In this document: positions 15,958-24,689 of the stretch, in pieces
Numbering within the stretch: the first letter of the stretch is position 1
Layout: each line of letters begins with the position of its first letter
Source of the DNA: Mycoplasma sp. CAG:472
Lineage (GTDB): Bacteria; Bacillota_I; Bacilli_A; RF39; UBA660
Length of the DNA stretch: 45,082 bases
Direction of reading: 5' to 3'
Assembly (NCBI GenBank): GCA_000437315.1
Contig: FR899409.1
Coordinates: 20,563 to 65,644 of the forward strand
Position numbers and translations under genes: made by a program
The notes under the pieces: generated by a model
What the model was told of the DNA's origin: nothing
Databases searched by the model: none
The model's input: only the letters and a program-made list of their open reading frames with translations

Positions 15958-16293
15958 ATGAAAAAAAGAGACATTGTTAAAAGTAGTGAAGAATTTAATA
16001 AAATTTTAAATAATAAACAAAGAGTATCTAATAATAGATATATAATTTTTTATTATCCAAGTGAGGATGGTAAAAAATACTTTGGTATAAGTGCTCCAAA
16101 AAAATATGGAAATGCAGTTTTTCGTAATAAAATGAAAAGAAGACTTAGATCACTTATAGATGAATGTAATTTACTATTCAAAAATGGTAAAAAATATATT
16201 ATAATTATTAAGAGAGATTTTATAAATTCTGCATATAAAGATAATTTAGAATCTTTAAGAAATTTGATAGGAGAGTTAAATGAAAAAAAATAA
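15958..16293 (+). CDS. rnpA: Ribonuclease P protein component
   Basis: Protein cofactor of RNase P, which matures the 5' end of tRNA. The RNR motif is clear: FGISAPKKYGNAVFRNKMKR. The start was set at ATG 15958 (MKKRDIVKSSEEF) because AAGAGG lies 6 bp before it; an upstream in-frame start would read into the rpmH hairpin. About 111 residues, normal for the family. The last 14 bp overlap yidC. Confidence 0.95.
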   Translation: MKKRDIVKSSEEFNKILNNKQRVSNNRYIIFYYPSEDGKKYFGISAPKKYGNAVFRNKMKRRLRSLIDECNLLFKNGKKYIIIIKRDFINSAYKDNLESLRNLIGELNEKK

Positions 16294-17350
16294 GAAATTT
16301 TATATCATAGTTTTATTAGTTATAACTATGTTAACAACTGGGTGTGGCTCTAATAGCTATATTAAAGATGAAAAGGGTAAATTAGTAACAAATTCTGAAA
16401 CCGGACAAAGTTTACAAAAAACTATTTATTGTAAACCTTCAGAAAAAACAGAAATGTATAAGTTATATGAAAAGTATGAAGATCAGATGGAAGTTAAACT
16501 TTCAAATTTACCAAGTTGTGATAAATATAAAATAAATTCTAATAAAACAAATAGTTTATGGCAATTTTTATTTGTTAAACCACTTGCATTTATTATTTTA
16601 AAAGTAGGTTTATTATTCAAAAATATAGGTATGACTCATGCTTATTTAGGATTATCTGTTATATTAATTGGTTTATTAATTAGAATTATATTATTACCAC
16701 TTACGATTAAAACGCAAACTCAAAGTGAGAGAATTAAAAAAGCAACTCCAGAAATTCAAAAGTTAGAAAGAAAATATGGTAATGATACTTCTCAAGAAGC
16801 AATGATGGCAAAACAACAAGAAATGATGATGATTTATAAAAAATATCAAGTAAATCCAATGTTAAGTTGTATTATGTCATTAATTCAATTACCGTTATTC
16901 TTTGCTTTCCTTGAGGCAATTTATAAAATACCTGCAATATACGAAGGAAGAATATTTGGATGGAATTTAGGAACAACTCCAAGTATTGGAATTTTTAAAA
17001 ATCATCAATATACATTTATTATTCTTGTAGTATTAATTATTTTATCAACTTATTTTTCATTTAAATTTACAATGAAACAAACTGCATCTAGTTCAAGTTT
17101 ACCAGGTGCTGAAAAACAAACTAAATTTATGTTAATATTTATGACAGTATTTATTGGTTTTGCATCATTAAGTTTACCAACAGCTATTGCATTATATTGG
17201 ATTGTTACTTATGCATTTATGATTATTCAAACTTATATAATTAAGTTTATAAAAAATGGTAAAACTGATAAAAAAATAAAAAAACAAAAGAAAAGTATTA
17301 ATGAAAAATTAAAGGTTAAGGAGAATTTGAAGTATGGAAAAAATAAGTAA
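16280..17350 (+). CDS. yidC: Membrane protein insertase YidC/SpoIIIJ, lipoprotein type
   Basis: Oxa1/YidC-family insertase, 356 residues. A signal peptide with lipobox LTTGC puts the lipidated Cys at about residue 22, as in Bacillus SpoIIIJ. The insertase core starts near residue 120 with the conserved Arg in IGLLIRIILLPLTIK, followed by QLPLFFAFLEAIYKIP and three further membrane segments; the C-terminal tail is rich in Lys. Unlike Bacillus SpoIIIJ, about 75 residues with two further Cys lie between the lipobox and the first core helix. It overlaps rnpA by 14 bp and khpB by 17 bp. Confidence 0.95.
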   Translation: MKKNKKFYIIVLLVITMLTTGCGSNSYIKDEKGKLVTNSETGQSLQKTIYCKPSEKTEMYKLYEKYEDQMEVKLSNLPSCDKYKINSNKTNSLWQFLFVKPLAFIILKVGLLFKNIGMTHAYLGLSVILIGLLIRIILLPLTIKTQTQSERIKKATPEIQKLERKYGNDTSQEAMMAKQQEMMMIYKKYQVNPMLSCIMSLIQLPLFFAFLEAIYKIPAIYEGRIFGWNLGTTPSIGIFKNHQYTFIILVVLIILSTYFSFKFTMKQTASSSSLPGAEKQTKFMLIFMTVFIGFASLSLPTAIALYWIVTYAFMIIQTYIIKFIKNGKTDKKIKKQKKSINEKLKVKENLKYGKNK

Positions 17351-17948
17351 AGTAGGTAAAAATTTTGAAACAGTATTCGAAGAAATTTTAACAGAAAATA
17401 ATTTAACTCAAGAAGAAGTTATTTATAAAACTACTGAAATTAAAAAAGGTTTATTTAAATCAGCAAATGTTGAAGTAACAATTTATAAAAAGTCTGATAT
17501 TTATGATTTTGTAAAAGAATTTTTAAAAGAGATAGTAAATAATTTAGGTCTTGAGGTAACATTTGAAACTAAAAAAGTAGAAGATAGAGTGGTTATTAAA
17601 ATGTATTCAAACAATAATAATATTTTAATTGGCCATAATGGAAATACAATTAAGGCTCTTGAAAATTTAGTTAGACAAAAAATTCAACTTGAAACAGGTA
17701 TGTTCTTTATAATTTCTTTAGATGTTGAAAACTATAAAGATAAAAAAATTAGTAGATTAGAAAGACTTGCTAAGCAAACTGCTAGAGAAGTTAAAAGAAC
17801 ACATATTGATGTTCATTTAGAAAATATGAATTCATATGAAAGAAGAATTATTCATAATGCTTTATCGGAATTTAAAGGTATTTCCACCAAAAGTACTGGT
17901 GAAGAGCCAAATAGACATATAGTTATAAGTTATATTGGAGAAAAATAG
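17334..17948 (+). CDS. khpB: RNA-binding protein KhpB (Jag/EloR)
   Basis: A 204-residue Jag protein: N-terminal Jag_N domain (about 1-50, with the KKGLFKS element), a KH domain with the GXXG loop as IGHNGNTIKALENL near residue 100, and a C-terminal R3H domain with MNSYERRIIHNAL near residue 165. The family binds RNA and influences cell elongation with KhpA in Gram-positives. It follows yidC as usual and ends in a terminator. Confidence 0.95.
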   Translation: MEKISKVGKNFETVFEEILTENNLTQEEVIYKTTEIKKGLFKSANVEVTIYKKSDIYDFVKEFLKEIVNNLGLEVTFETKKVEDRVVIKMYSNNNNILIGHNGNTIKALENLVRQKIQLETGMFFIISLDVENYKDKKISRLERLAKQTAREVKRTHIDVHLENMNSYERRIIHNALSEFKGISTKSTGEEPNRHIVISYIGEK

Positions 17949-17972
17949 TCAATTTCATTTTGGCTATTTTTT
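17942..17972 (+). terminator. Intrinsic terminator after khpB
   Basis: AAAATAG (17942-17948) pairs with CTATTTT (17964-17970), extended inward by a T-G wobble, C-G and two A-T pairs, and the descending arm runs into TTTTTT. The khpB stop lies inside the stem. Confidence 0.75.
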
Positions 17973-17973
17973 A

Positions 17974-18002
17974 TTTACATTAAATTAAAATAGTGTTACA
18001 AT
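17974..18002 (+). promoter_or_regulatory. Promoter for mnmE-mnmG-rsmG
   Basis: TTTACA (17974-17979), 17-bp spacer, TACAAT (17997-18002), 22 bp before the mnmE start and directly after the khpB terminator. Confidence 0.75.
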
Positions 18003-18024
18003 AACGCAAGGAAAAGGAGGCACT

Positions 18025-19368
18025 ATGGAAGATACTATTTGTGCTATTGCTACTTCTTTAGGAGTGGGGGCTATATCAATAATTAGATTAAGTGGTAAGG
18101 ATGCTATAGAAAAAGTTAATAGTATATTTTCTCGTGACTTAACAAATGTAAATTCTCATAGTGTTACATATGGTCATATCGTTTATAAAAATGAAATAAT
18201 TGATGAGGTATTAGTTACGGTAATGAGAGCTCCAAAAACATATACAACTGAGGATATAGTGGAAATTAACTCTCATGGAGGATATATAACCTCAAATAAG
18301 ATACTTGAAATATTATTAGAAATAGGTTGTAAATTAGCAGAACCTGGTGAATTTACAAAAAGAGCTTTTTTAAATGGTAGAATAAATTTAATTCAATCTG
18401 AAGCGGTAAATGAACTTATTAAAGCAAAAACAGATTCAAAAAGAAAATTATGTTTAAATCAAATAGGGGGAAATGTTACTAAAATAATTGATGATATTAG
18501 AGAGGATATTGTCAAATTACTTGCTAATATTGAGGTTAATATAGATTACCCTGAATATGAAGATAATCCTATTGTTACAACAAATTTACTTAATGAAAGT
18601 CTAAATCATATTAATAAAAAAATTGAAACTTTAAAAACTAATGCAAATTTTGGTAAGATTATTTGTGATGGAATTAATGTTGCTATTATTGGTAAACCAA
18701 ATGTAGGTAAAAGTAGTATATTAAATAACTTTTTAGATGAAGAAAAGGCTATTGTTACAGATATTGCAGGAACAACAAGAGATATTGTTGAAGGAAATAT
18801 ATCCTTAAATGGAGCAGAACTTAAATTAATAGATACAGCAGGTATACATGATACTGATGATTATGTTGAAAAAATTGGTGTTAATAAAAGTTTAGAAAAA
18901 TTAAATAATGCTGATTTAGTTATTCTTGTTTTAGATGGTTCAAAAGAACTAGATGAAAATGATAACAAATTACTAACATGTATTGATAAAACAAAAACAA
19001 TTATTTTCGTTAATAAAAGTGATTTACCACAAAAAATTAATTTAAATTTAAAAGATAATGTAATTTATGGTAGTGCAAAAGAAGTAGAGGGACTTTCAAA
19101 ATTAAAAGAAAAAATAATAGATATGTTTAATTTAAATGAAATAAACAAAGATCTAACATATTTATCAAATGTAAGACAAATAGATTTAGTAAAAAAAGCG
19201 TATTTATCAATTAATAATGCAAAAAATTCATTAAGTAATGGAATACCAATTGAAATGATTTCTACAGATTTAAAAGAATGTTATGAATTTTTAGGAGAAA
19301 TAATTGGTAAAACATATAAAGATGATATAATTGATAGATTGTTTCAAGATTTTTGTGTAGGAAAGTAG
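18025..19368 (+). CDS. mnmE: tRNA modification GTPase MnmE
   Basis: GTPase that with MnmG installs the (carboxymethyl)aminomethyl group on U34 of several tRNAs. In order: N-terminal folate-binding domain (begins MEDTICAIATSLG), helical domain, and G domain with GKPNVGKSS, DIAGTTRDIV, DTAGIHDT and NKSD. The C-terminus ends FCVGK, the catalytic Cys motif. 447 residues, normal. A clear AAGGAGG ribosome site precedes the ATG. The partner gene follows 8 bp downstream. Confidence 0.97.
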   Translation: MEDTICAIATSLGVGAISIIRLSGKDAIEKVNSIFSRDLTNVNSHSVTYGHIVYKNEIIDEVLVTVMRAPKTYTTEDIVEINSHGGYITSNKILEILLEIGCKLAEPGEFTKRAFLNGRINLIQSEAVNELIKAKTDSKRKLCLNQIGGNVTKIIDDIREDIVKLLANIEVNIDYPEYEDNPIVTTNLLNESLNHINKKIETLKTNANFGKIICDGINVAIIGKPNVGKSSILNNFLDEEKAIVTDIAGTTRDIVEGNISLNGAELKLIDTAGIHDTDDYVEKIGVNKSLEKLNNADLVILVLDGSKELDENDNKLLTCIDKTKTIIFVNKSDLPQKINLNLKDNVIYGSAKEVEGLSKLKEKIIDMFNLNEINKDLTYLSNVRQIDLVKKAYLSINNAKNSLSNGIPIEMISTDLKECYEFLGEIIGKTYKDDIIDRLFQDFCVGK

Positions 19369-19376
19369 GAATGATT

Positions 19377-21242
19377 ATGTATGATGTTATAGTTGTAGGT
19401 GGAGGACATGCAGGTTGTGAAGCTGCACATATAAGTGCATTTATGGGTAAAAAAACTTTGCTTATCACTTCCAATAAAAAAAATATTGCAGATATGCCTT
19501 GTAATCCCTCAATTGGTGGTAGTGCAAAGGGTATCATTGTAAGAGAAATAGATGCTTTAGGTGGTTTAATGGGTATAGTTGCAGATAAATCACATTTTCA
19601 AATTAAAATGCTCAATAATTCTAAAGGTCCTGCTGTAAGAAGTTTAAGAGCTCAAGCAGATAAAAAAGTTTATCCAAAAGTAATGCTTGATTATTTAGAA
19701 AATACTCCAAATTTAGATATAAAAGAGGGTATGGTTGAGGATTTAATAATAGAAAATAATAATATAAAAGGTGTAATTTTAGAAAATAAAGAAGAAATTT
19801 ATTGTAATGCAGTGATTCTTACAACAGGAACATATTTAAATGCTAATATTTTAATTGGCTCTGAAAATACACCAAGTGGTCCTCATGGAGAAAAAAGAAG
19901 TAACAATCTTTCAAATAATTTAAAAAAATATGGGTTTAATATAAAAAGACTTAAAACTGGTACTCCTCAAAGAATTAAAGCTTCAAGTATTGATTTTTCA
20001 GTCTTAAAAGAGGAAAAAGGAGATGATACTTATTGGACATTTTCTTTTGATACTAAACCTTTATATAAAATTAATGAACAACAAAAATGTTATTTAGTTT
20101 ATACAAATGAAAATACTCATAAAATTATTAGAGATAACTTAAAAAAAAGTGCTATGTATGGTGGTTATGCAACAGGTGTTGGTCCAAGATACTGTCCATC
20201 TATTGAGGATAAAATAGTTAGATTTGCTGATAAAGAAAGGCATCAACTTTTTTTAGAACCAGAAAGTATTTACTATGATGAATGGTATTTACAAGGATTT
20301 TCAACTTCAATGCCTAGAGATGTTCAAGAAAAAATGGTTCATTCTCTACATGGATTAGAAAATGCAGTAATATCTAAATATGCATATGCAATAGAGTATG
20401 ATGCAATAGATGCAATGCAAATTAAACCTAGTTTAGAAACAAAAATTATTTCAGGATTATTTACAGCGGGACAAATTAACGGAACTTCAGGTTATGAAGA
20501 AGCTGCGGGTCAAGGTTTAGTCGCTGGTATTAATGCTTCATTAAAGTTAGATAATAAGGAAGCAATGGTTTTAAAAAGATCAAGTGCTTATATAGGTGTT
20601 TTGATTGATGATTTGGTTACTAAAGGTATTACAGATCCATATAGAATGCTTACTTCAAGAGCGGAATTTAGACTACTTTTAAGACACGATAATGCTGATG
20701 AAAGACTTACTCCAATTGGATATGAAGTAGGTAGTGTATCTAAAGAAAAATATAATAATTACTTAAATAAAAAGAATAATATAAATAAATTGAAAGAAAT
20801 TCTTACAAATAATAATCTGGTAATGAATGAAGAAGTAAAAGAAAAATTTATAGAAAATAATTTAGATGTTCCTAAAAAAAATATGAAGTTTATTGAACTA
20901 TTAAAAAGACCAGAAATATCTATAGATTTTTTAGCAAATTTTATTGATATATCTAGGTTTACTAATGAAGAAAAAGAAGAAGTAACTATTGAAGTTAAAT
21001 ATGAAGGTTACATAAAAAAAGAGTATGAACAAAAAGAAAAATTATTAAAAATGGAATCTAAACAAATTCCTAAAGATATCGATTATAATAAAGTAAAAAA
21101 TATTGCTAGTGAAGCAAGACAAAAGTTATCACTTGTTAGACCAGAAACTATTGCTCAAGCATCAAGAATAAGTGGAGTTAATCCTGTTGATATATCACTT
21201 TTATTAATATATTTAAAAAAGGAGTATAATAAAAATGATTAA
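19377..21242 (+). CDS. mnmG: tRNA uridine-5-carboxymethylaminomethyl synthesis enzyme MnmG
   Basis: FAD-dependent partner of MnmE, about 621 residues from the chosen start. The FAD-binding motif VVGGGHAGCEAA opens the protein; further family blocks are NPSIGGSAKG, NGTSGYEEAAGQGLVAG and DPYRMLTSRAEFRLLLR. ATG 19377 was preferred over ATG 19371 because AGGA ends 6 bp before it, whereas it abuts 19371. The last 8 bp overlap rsmG. Confidence 0.97.
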   Translation: MYDVIVVGGGHAGCEAAHISAFMGKKTLLITSNKKNIADMPCNPSIGGSAKGIIVREIDALGGLMGIVADKSHFQIKMLNNSKGPAVRSLRAQADKKVYPKVMLDYLENTPNLDIKEGMVEDLIIENNNIKGVILENKEEIYCNAVILTTGTYLNANILIGSENTPSGPHGEKRSNNLSNNLKKYGFNIKRLKTGTPQRIKASSIDFSVLKEEKGDDTYWTFSFDTKPLYKINEQQKCYLVYTNENTHKIIRDNLKKSAMYGGYATGVGPRYCPSIEDKIVRFADKERHQLFLEPESIYYDEWYLQGFSTSMPRDVQEKMVHSLHGLENAVISKYAYAIEYDAIDAMQIKPSLETKIISGLFTAGQINGTSGYEEAAGQGLVAGINASLKLDNKEAMVLKRSSAYIGVLIDDLVTKGITDPYRMLTSRAEFRLLLRHDNADERLTPIGYEVGSVSKEKYNNYLNKKNNINKLKEILTNNNLVMNEEVKEKFIENNLDVPKKNMKFIELLKRPEISIDFLANFIDISRFTNEEKEEVTIEVKYEGYIKKEYEQKEKLLKMESKQIPKDIDYNKVKNIASEARQKLSLVRPETIAQASRISGVNPVDISLLLIYLKKEYNKND

Positions 21243-21954
21243 TGAATTTATTAAAAATCTTCAGAAAAATAATATTCCTTATGATGATGAAAAGTTAACT
21301 CAATTAAATATTTATTATAACTTTTTAATTGACTATAATAGTCATACTAATGTAACGGCAATTACTGATGAAAAAGAAGTATATTTTAAACACTTTTTGG
21401 ACTCCTTAATGGTTTCCAAAGCAGTAAATTTATCTAATCAAAATATACTTGATATTGGTTCAGGTGCAGGTTTTCCCGGTATTGTTTTAAAAATTTTTTA
21501 CCCAGATATTAAACTTACAGTTCTTGATTCAAATAATAAAAAAATAACATTTATAAATATGTTATTAGAAAAACTTAATATTAAAGATATAGTTACTGTA
21601 TGTGATAGAGCAGAAAATTATATGAAAGATCATTTAAATGAATTTGATATTGTTTTATCAAGAGCAGTTGCTTATGCAGATATTATTACTTCATTATCAG
21701 TGCCATTTATTAAGAAAGATGGAGTAATTATTCTTATGAAAGGTAATTATGAAGGGGAAATTAAAGTATTAAATACATATAAAAATGAGCTTAATATTTC
21801 AAGTATTGATATTATTAATTATGATATTTTATCAAATGAAAATAATCGCTCTTTAATTGTGATTAAGAAAAATAATGAATCATCAAAAGTTGTTAATTAT
21901 GCAAAATTACTTAAACAAAGCGAAAATAGAAAGAAGAAACTAAATTTGAAGTAG
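21235..21954 (+). CDS. rsmG: 16S rRNA (guanine527-N7)-methyltransferase RsmG
   Basis: SAM-dependent methyltransferase (formerly GidB), 239 residues. The SAM motif LDIGSGAGFPGIVLKI is intact, as is KHFLDSLM before it and SRAVAYADIITSLS after it. It ends the mnmE-mnmG-rsmG unit, overlapping mnmG by 8 bp. A terminator stem includes its stop codon. Confidence 0.97.
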   Translation: MINEFIKNLQKNNIPYDDEKLTQLNIYYNFLIDYNSHTNVTAITDEKEVYFKHFLDSLMVSKAVNLSNQNILDIGSGAGFPGIVLKIFYPDIKLTVLDSNNKKITFINMLLEKLNIKDIVTVCDRAENYMKDHLNEFDIVLSRAVAYADIITSLSVPFIKKDGVIILMKGNYEGEIKVLNTYKNELNISSIDIINYDILSNENNRSLIVIKKNNESSKVVNYAKLLKQSENRKKKLNLK

Positions 21955-21968
21955 TTTCTTCTTTTTTT
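21933..21968 (+). terminator. Intrinsic terminator after rsmG
   Basis: GAAGAAACTA (21933-21942) pairs perfectly with TAGTTTCTTC (21952-21961), followed by seven T. The rsmG stop TAG opens the descending arm. Confidence 0.88.
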
Positions 21969-22029
21969 ACTATAATCATTAGTAAATATACATTAAAATA
22001 TAATTTAATGAAAAATTTGTAACTGACAC

Positions 22030-22058
22030 TTGACAACTTATAGTAAATATGTTATTTT
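22030..22058 (+). promoter_or_regulatory. Promoter for the ABC transporter/secreted protein operon
   Basis: A consensus TTGACA (22030-22035), 17-bp spacer, and TATTTT (22053-22058) with an extended TGT before it. It lies 28 bp before the first gene of the operon. Confidence 0.6.
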
Positions 22059-22086
22059 TTAATCAATAAATAATATTGAGGTATAA

Positions 22087-22980
22087 ATGAAAAAAAGTGT
22101 TATAATTAAAATCTTTTTCTCTATAATAATTTTGCTTGTAGTTTTCTTTTGTTTTAAGAGTGTAAAAGAGTTAAAAACATCTCAAAATAATACTCAAAAT
22201 TTTGCCAATGTTTGTAAACAAAATGAATTATATGAAATTGATGAAAATTATACAAATTATTGTAATGAAGTAATAAATTCATTAGAAGTTAAAATAGATT
22301 TTTTTACGTATTTATTTAACACTATAGTGTGGTATGTAAGATTTTTAAATCCTTGTGCTTTTTTAATAATTGGTATTCCAATAATAATATCCACTTGTGC
22401 ACTTTTAAAAAATAAACTTATTATTAATTATTTACCACGTAAGAATTATAGTTCGTTTTTAAATTACTATTTCAAAAATGCTTATAAATTTTTGTTTATA
22501 ATACCTTTAATTGGGACTATTATAATTGTTATTGGTATTGTGTTTTTTACATTAAATCCAAGTTATAGTATTAAATATACAACTTCAATATGGAGTGGTT
22601 TTGAATTTAAGCCTATATTATTTATTGTATTATATCTATTTAATTTATTGTTGTATTCTATTTTTTATATGAATATTGCATTAATTGTGTCCAGATATCA
22701 ACACAAAGAATTTATTAGTATAATTATTTATATTTTATCAATCATTGGATTTGAGATTTTTTTAGAGACAATAGGAGTCCTATTTTGTAATAAAGTTATT
22801 AATAATTCTAGTTTAGCAGCAACACTTAATATTTTAAATTTATTCACCTTTAATACATCTTATGGAATGGTAAATATGGTGTCATTTCCATTGATATTAT
22901 CATTGATTTCTATTTTGATTGTATTTTTAATTTATAAAAATAAGGAAAAATTAGTAATTTCTTGTGAAAAAAATAATTAG
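22087..22980 (+). CDS. Multi-pass membrane protein of an ABC transporter operon
   Basis: A 297-residue integral membrane protein I do not recognise as a named family. One N-terminal membrane segment (about 5-23) is followed by a hydrophilic, probably external, loop of about 60 residues with two Cys, then about five or six further segments. This layout resembles ABC-2 type permeases of bacteriocin-export or immunity systems. It begins an operon with an ATPase (9 bp downstream), a second small membrane protein and a secreted Cys-containing protein, so it is most likely one half of the permease. What is transported is not known. Confidence 0.7.
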   Translation: MKKSVIIKIFFSIIILLVVFFCFKSVKELKTSQNNTQNFANVCKQNELYEIDENYTNYCNEVINSLEVKIDFFTYLFNTIVWYVRFLNPCAFLIIGIPIIISTCALLKNKLIINYLPRKNYSSFLNYYFKNAYKFLFIIPLIGTIIIVIGIVFFTLNPSYSIKYTTSIWSGFEFKPILFIVLYLFNLLLYSIFYMNIALIVSRYQHKEFISIIIYILSIIGFEIFLETIGVLFCNKVINNSSLAATLNILNLFTFNTSYGMVNMVSFPLILSLISILIVFLIYKNKEKLVISCEKNN

Positions 22981-22989
22981 GGAGGTATA

Positions 22990-23616
22990 ATGAAGATAGT
23001 TTTAGAAAATGTTTGTAAATCATTTAATCATAATTTAGTTTTAGATAAAATTAATGTTACTTTTGAAAGCGGTAAAATATACGGTTTAAATGGTAGAAAT
23101 GGTAGTGGAAAAAGTGTACTTTTGAAATTACTTTGTGGTATCTACAACGTTTCAGATGGAAGCATTTTATACGATGGAAAGCCTATAAAAGAGGCTATTA
23201 TTGCTAATAAAGTAAGGGCACTTATAGAAAAACCATCATTTTTTCCTGATTTAACTGGATTTGAAAATTTACAATTACTTGCTAAAATTCAAAATATTAT
23301 TTCTGATGAAGATATTTTAAAAGCAATGGAAATTGTTAATTTATCTAGTGAAAAAGACAAGAAATTTTCTAAATATTCTCTTGGTATGAAACAAAAATTA
23401 GGAATAGCACAAGTAATAATGGAAAATCCAGATGTTTTGTTTCTTGATGAACCTTTTAATGGTGTTGACACAGTAAGTATAAAAAAAATAATCGATTTTT
23501 TAAAAGTTTTGAAAAAGGAAGGAAAATTAATTATAATTTCTTCTCATATATCAGAAGATTTAAAATTGGCTGATGAAATATACAATTTTGATAATTTCAA
23601 AATTAAAAAGGTATAA
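22990..23616 (+). CDS. ABC transporter ATP-binding protein
   Basis: A 208-residue ATPase subunit with all ABC motifs: Walker A GRNGSGKSVLLK near residue 38, Q-loop region, signature YSLGMKQKLGIAQ, Walker B DVLFLDEPFNGVD and the H-loop SSHISEDLKLAD. The family branch is the one paired with ABC-2 type permeases (drug, bacteriocin or lipid export and immunity). AGGGAGG gives it the strongest ribosome site of the operon. The flanking genes supply two membrane partners. Confidence 0.95.
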   Translation: MKIVLENVCKSFNHNLVLDKINVTFESGKIYGLNGRNGSGKSVLLKLLCGIYNVSDGSILYDGKPIKEAIIANKVRALIEKPSFFPDLTGFENLQLLAKIQNIISDEDILKAMEIVNLSSEKDKKFSKYSLGMKQKLGIAQVIMENPDVLFLDEPFNGVDTVSIKKIIDFLKVLKKEGKLIIISSHISEDLKLADEIYNFDNFKIKKV

Positions 23617-23618
23617 AA

Positions 23619-24104
23619 ATGAAATATAATTTGGCAGTGTTTAGAAAATTATTTAAGTTAAAATATTATAGGTTGTTTTTATTATTTTTCCTTTTCTTTG
23701 CAATGGTAATTATAGTTGATTATTTAAGTTTTCCATCAGAAAATACAATTAATGATATAATTTTAGGTGTTTATAATAAAAATTTTAATTTTTTACATAT
23801 TTTATGGTTTGCATATCAAATATCTACCTATATTTTAATTTTTTATACATTTCTTAATTATGAAATAGATAATTCATACGAATTCACATTTTTGAGATGT
23901 AAAAAATCGCAGTTATTAAGGAAAAAAAATATTTTTTTAATAATATTTATACTAATATCTAGAAGCTTAATATATTTAATTGTTTTTACAATATTTTACA
24001 AATACGCAGTTTTTTCTATCAAGTTTTTTATAGTTAATGTTTTATATTATATTTTTTTACTGTTTTTAGTTAATGATGTAGTGTTAGTAAGTTTTAATAA
24101 ATAG
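23619..24104 (+). CDS. Small membrane protein, probable second permease component
   Basis: A 161-residue protein with about four predicted membrane segments (around 17-34, 60-80, 105-125 and 130-155). No recognised family. It starts 2 bp after the ATPase gene and ends 14 bp before the secreted-protein gene, so it is part of the same operon and a likely partner permease or accessory subunit. It has unusually many Phe, Tyr and Ile residues. Confidence 0.7.
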   Translation: MKYNLAVFRKLFKLKYYRLFLLFFLFFAMVIIVDYLSFPSENTINDIILGVYNKNFNFLHILWFAYQISTYILIFYTFLNYEIDNSYEFTFLRCKKSQLLRKKNIFLIIFILISRSLIYLIVFTIFYKYAVFSIKFFIVNVLYYIFLLFLVNDVVLVSFNK

Positions 24105-24118
24105 AAAGGAGGAATTAT

Positions 24119-24520
24119 ATGAAGAAAGGTTATTTAACACTTATATTACTTGTTTTATTACTTAATATCAATTATGTTTCTGCTGTACTCAGTGGTGCTG
24201 GTATTTGTGTTGGAAATATAAAATATGCAAAACTTGGGCAAGTAGCAAGTGGAAGTAAGACAAATTGGAATAAACAAACAATTTTTTTAGAAAGAGCATC
24301 AACAAGTATGACTAATCCGTGTCCAAAATGTCAAATAGGCTTTAAACTTAAAGATAGTGATAATAATTATTATTCTGGAAGAGCGGTTGTAATGGGAGAG
24401 ACAGATACTTTTCCTTGTACTGATGGTTGCTTAAAACCGGGTAATTATCAATTATATGCTTTAAGAGCAGACTTTACCTTACTTGATACCGAGGCTGATT
24501 TCATTTGGACATTTAACTAA
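24119..24520 (+). CDS. Secreted five-cysteine protein of unknown function
   Basis: A 133-residue protein with a clear Sec signal peptide (MKKGYLTLILLVLLLNINYV, cleavage probably after ...VSA at about residue 22). The mature part of about 111 residues has five Cys: one in GIC, two in PCPKC, two in PCTDGC, which could bind metal or form disulfides. The C-terminal part looks like beta strands (PGNYQLYALRADF, ending FIWTFN). I recognise no family. As the last gene of an ABC transporter operon it could be a secreted peptide antibiotic, a toxin precursor or a binding protein; lactococcin-972-type operons have a related gene set, but the sequence does not show that family. A strong AAAGGAGG precedes the ATG. 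Confidence 0.75.
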   Translation: MKKGYLTLILLVLLLNINYVSAVLSGAGICVGNIKYAKLGQVASGSKTNWNKQTIFLERASTSMTNPCPKCQIGFKLKDSDNNYYSGRAVVMGETDTFPCTDGCLKPGNYQLYALRADFTLLDTEADFIWTFN

Positions 24521-24576
24521 TAACAAAAATATTTTTCTTACTAACACTATTATAATATTTTTTTATTATAGGTATT

Positions 24577-24620
24577 GGAAAAATTATGCAATAATATCAT
24601 AGTTTTTCCTTTTTATTTTT
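24577..24620 (+). terminator. Intrinsic terminator after the secreted-protein gene
   Basis: A 12-bp stem, 24577-24588 with 24598-24609, with one G-U wobble, a 9-nt loop and a T-rich tail. Confidence 0.85.
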
Positions 24621-24635
24621 CTTCTTTTTTTGCTC

Positions 24636-24664
24636 TTGAAAAAATTTACAAGATATATTATGAT
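24636..24664 (+). promoter_or_regulatory. Promoter for the parB/noc-family gene
   Basis: TTGAAA (24636-24641), 17-bp spacer, TATGAT (24659-24664), 25 bp before the chosen start. Confidence 0.6.
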
Positions 24665-24689
24665 ATATATAGTAGAAGAAGGGGCCAAT

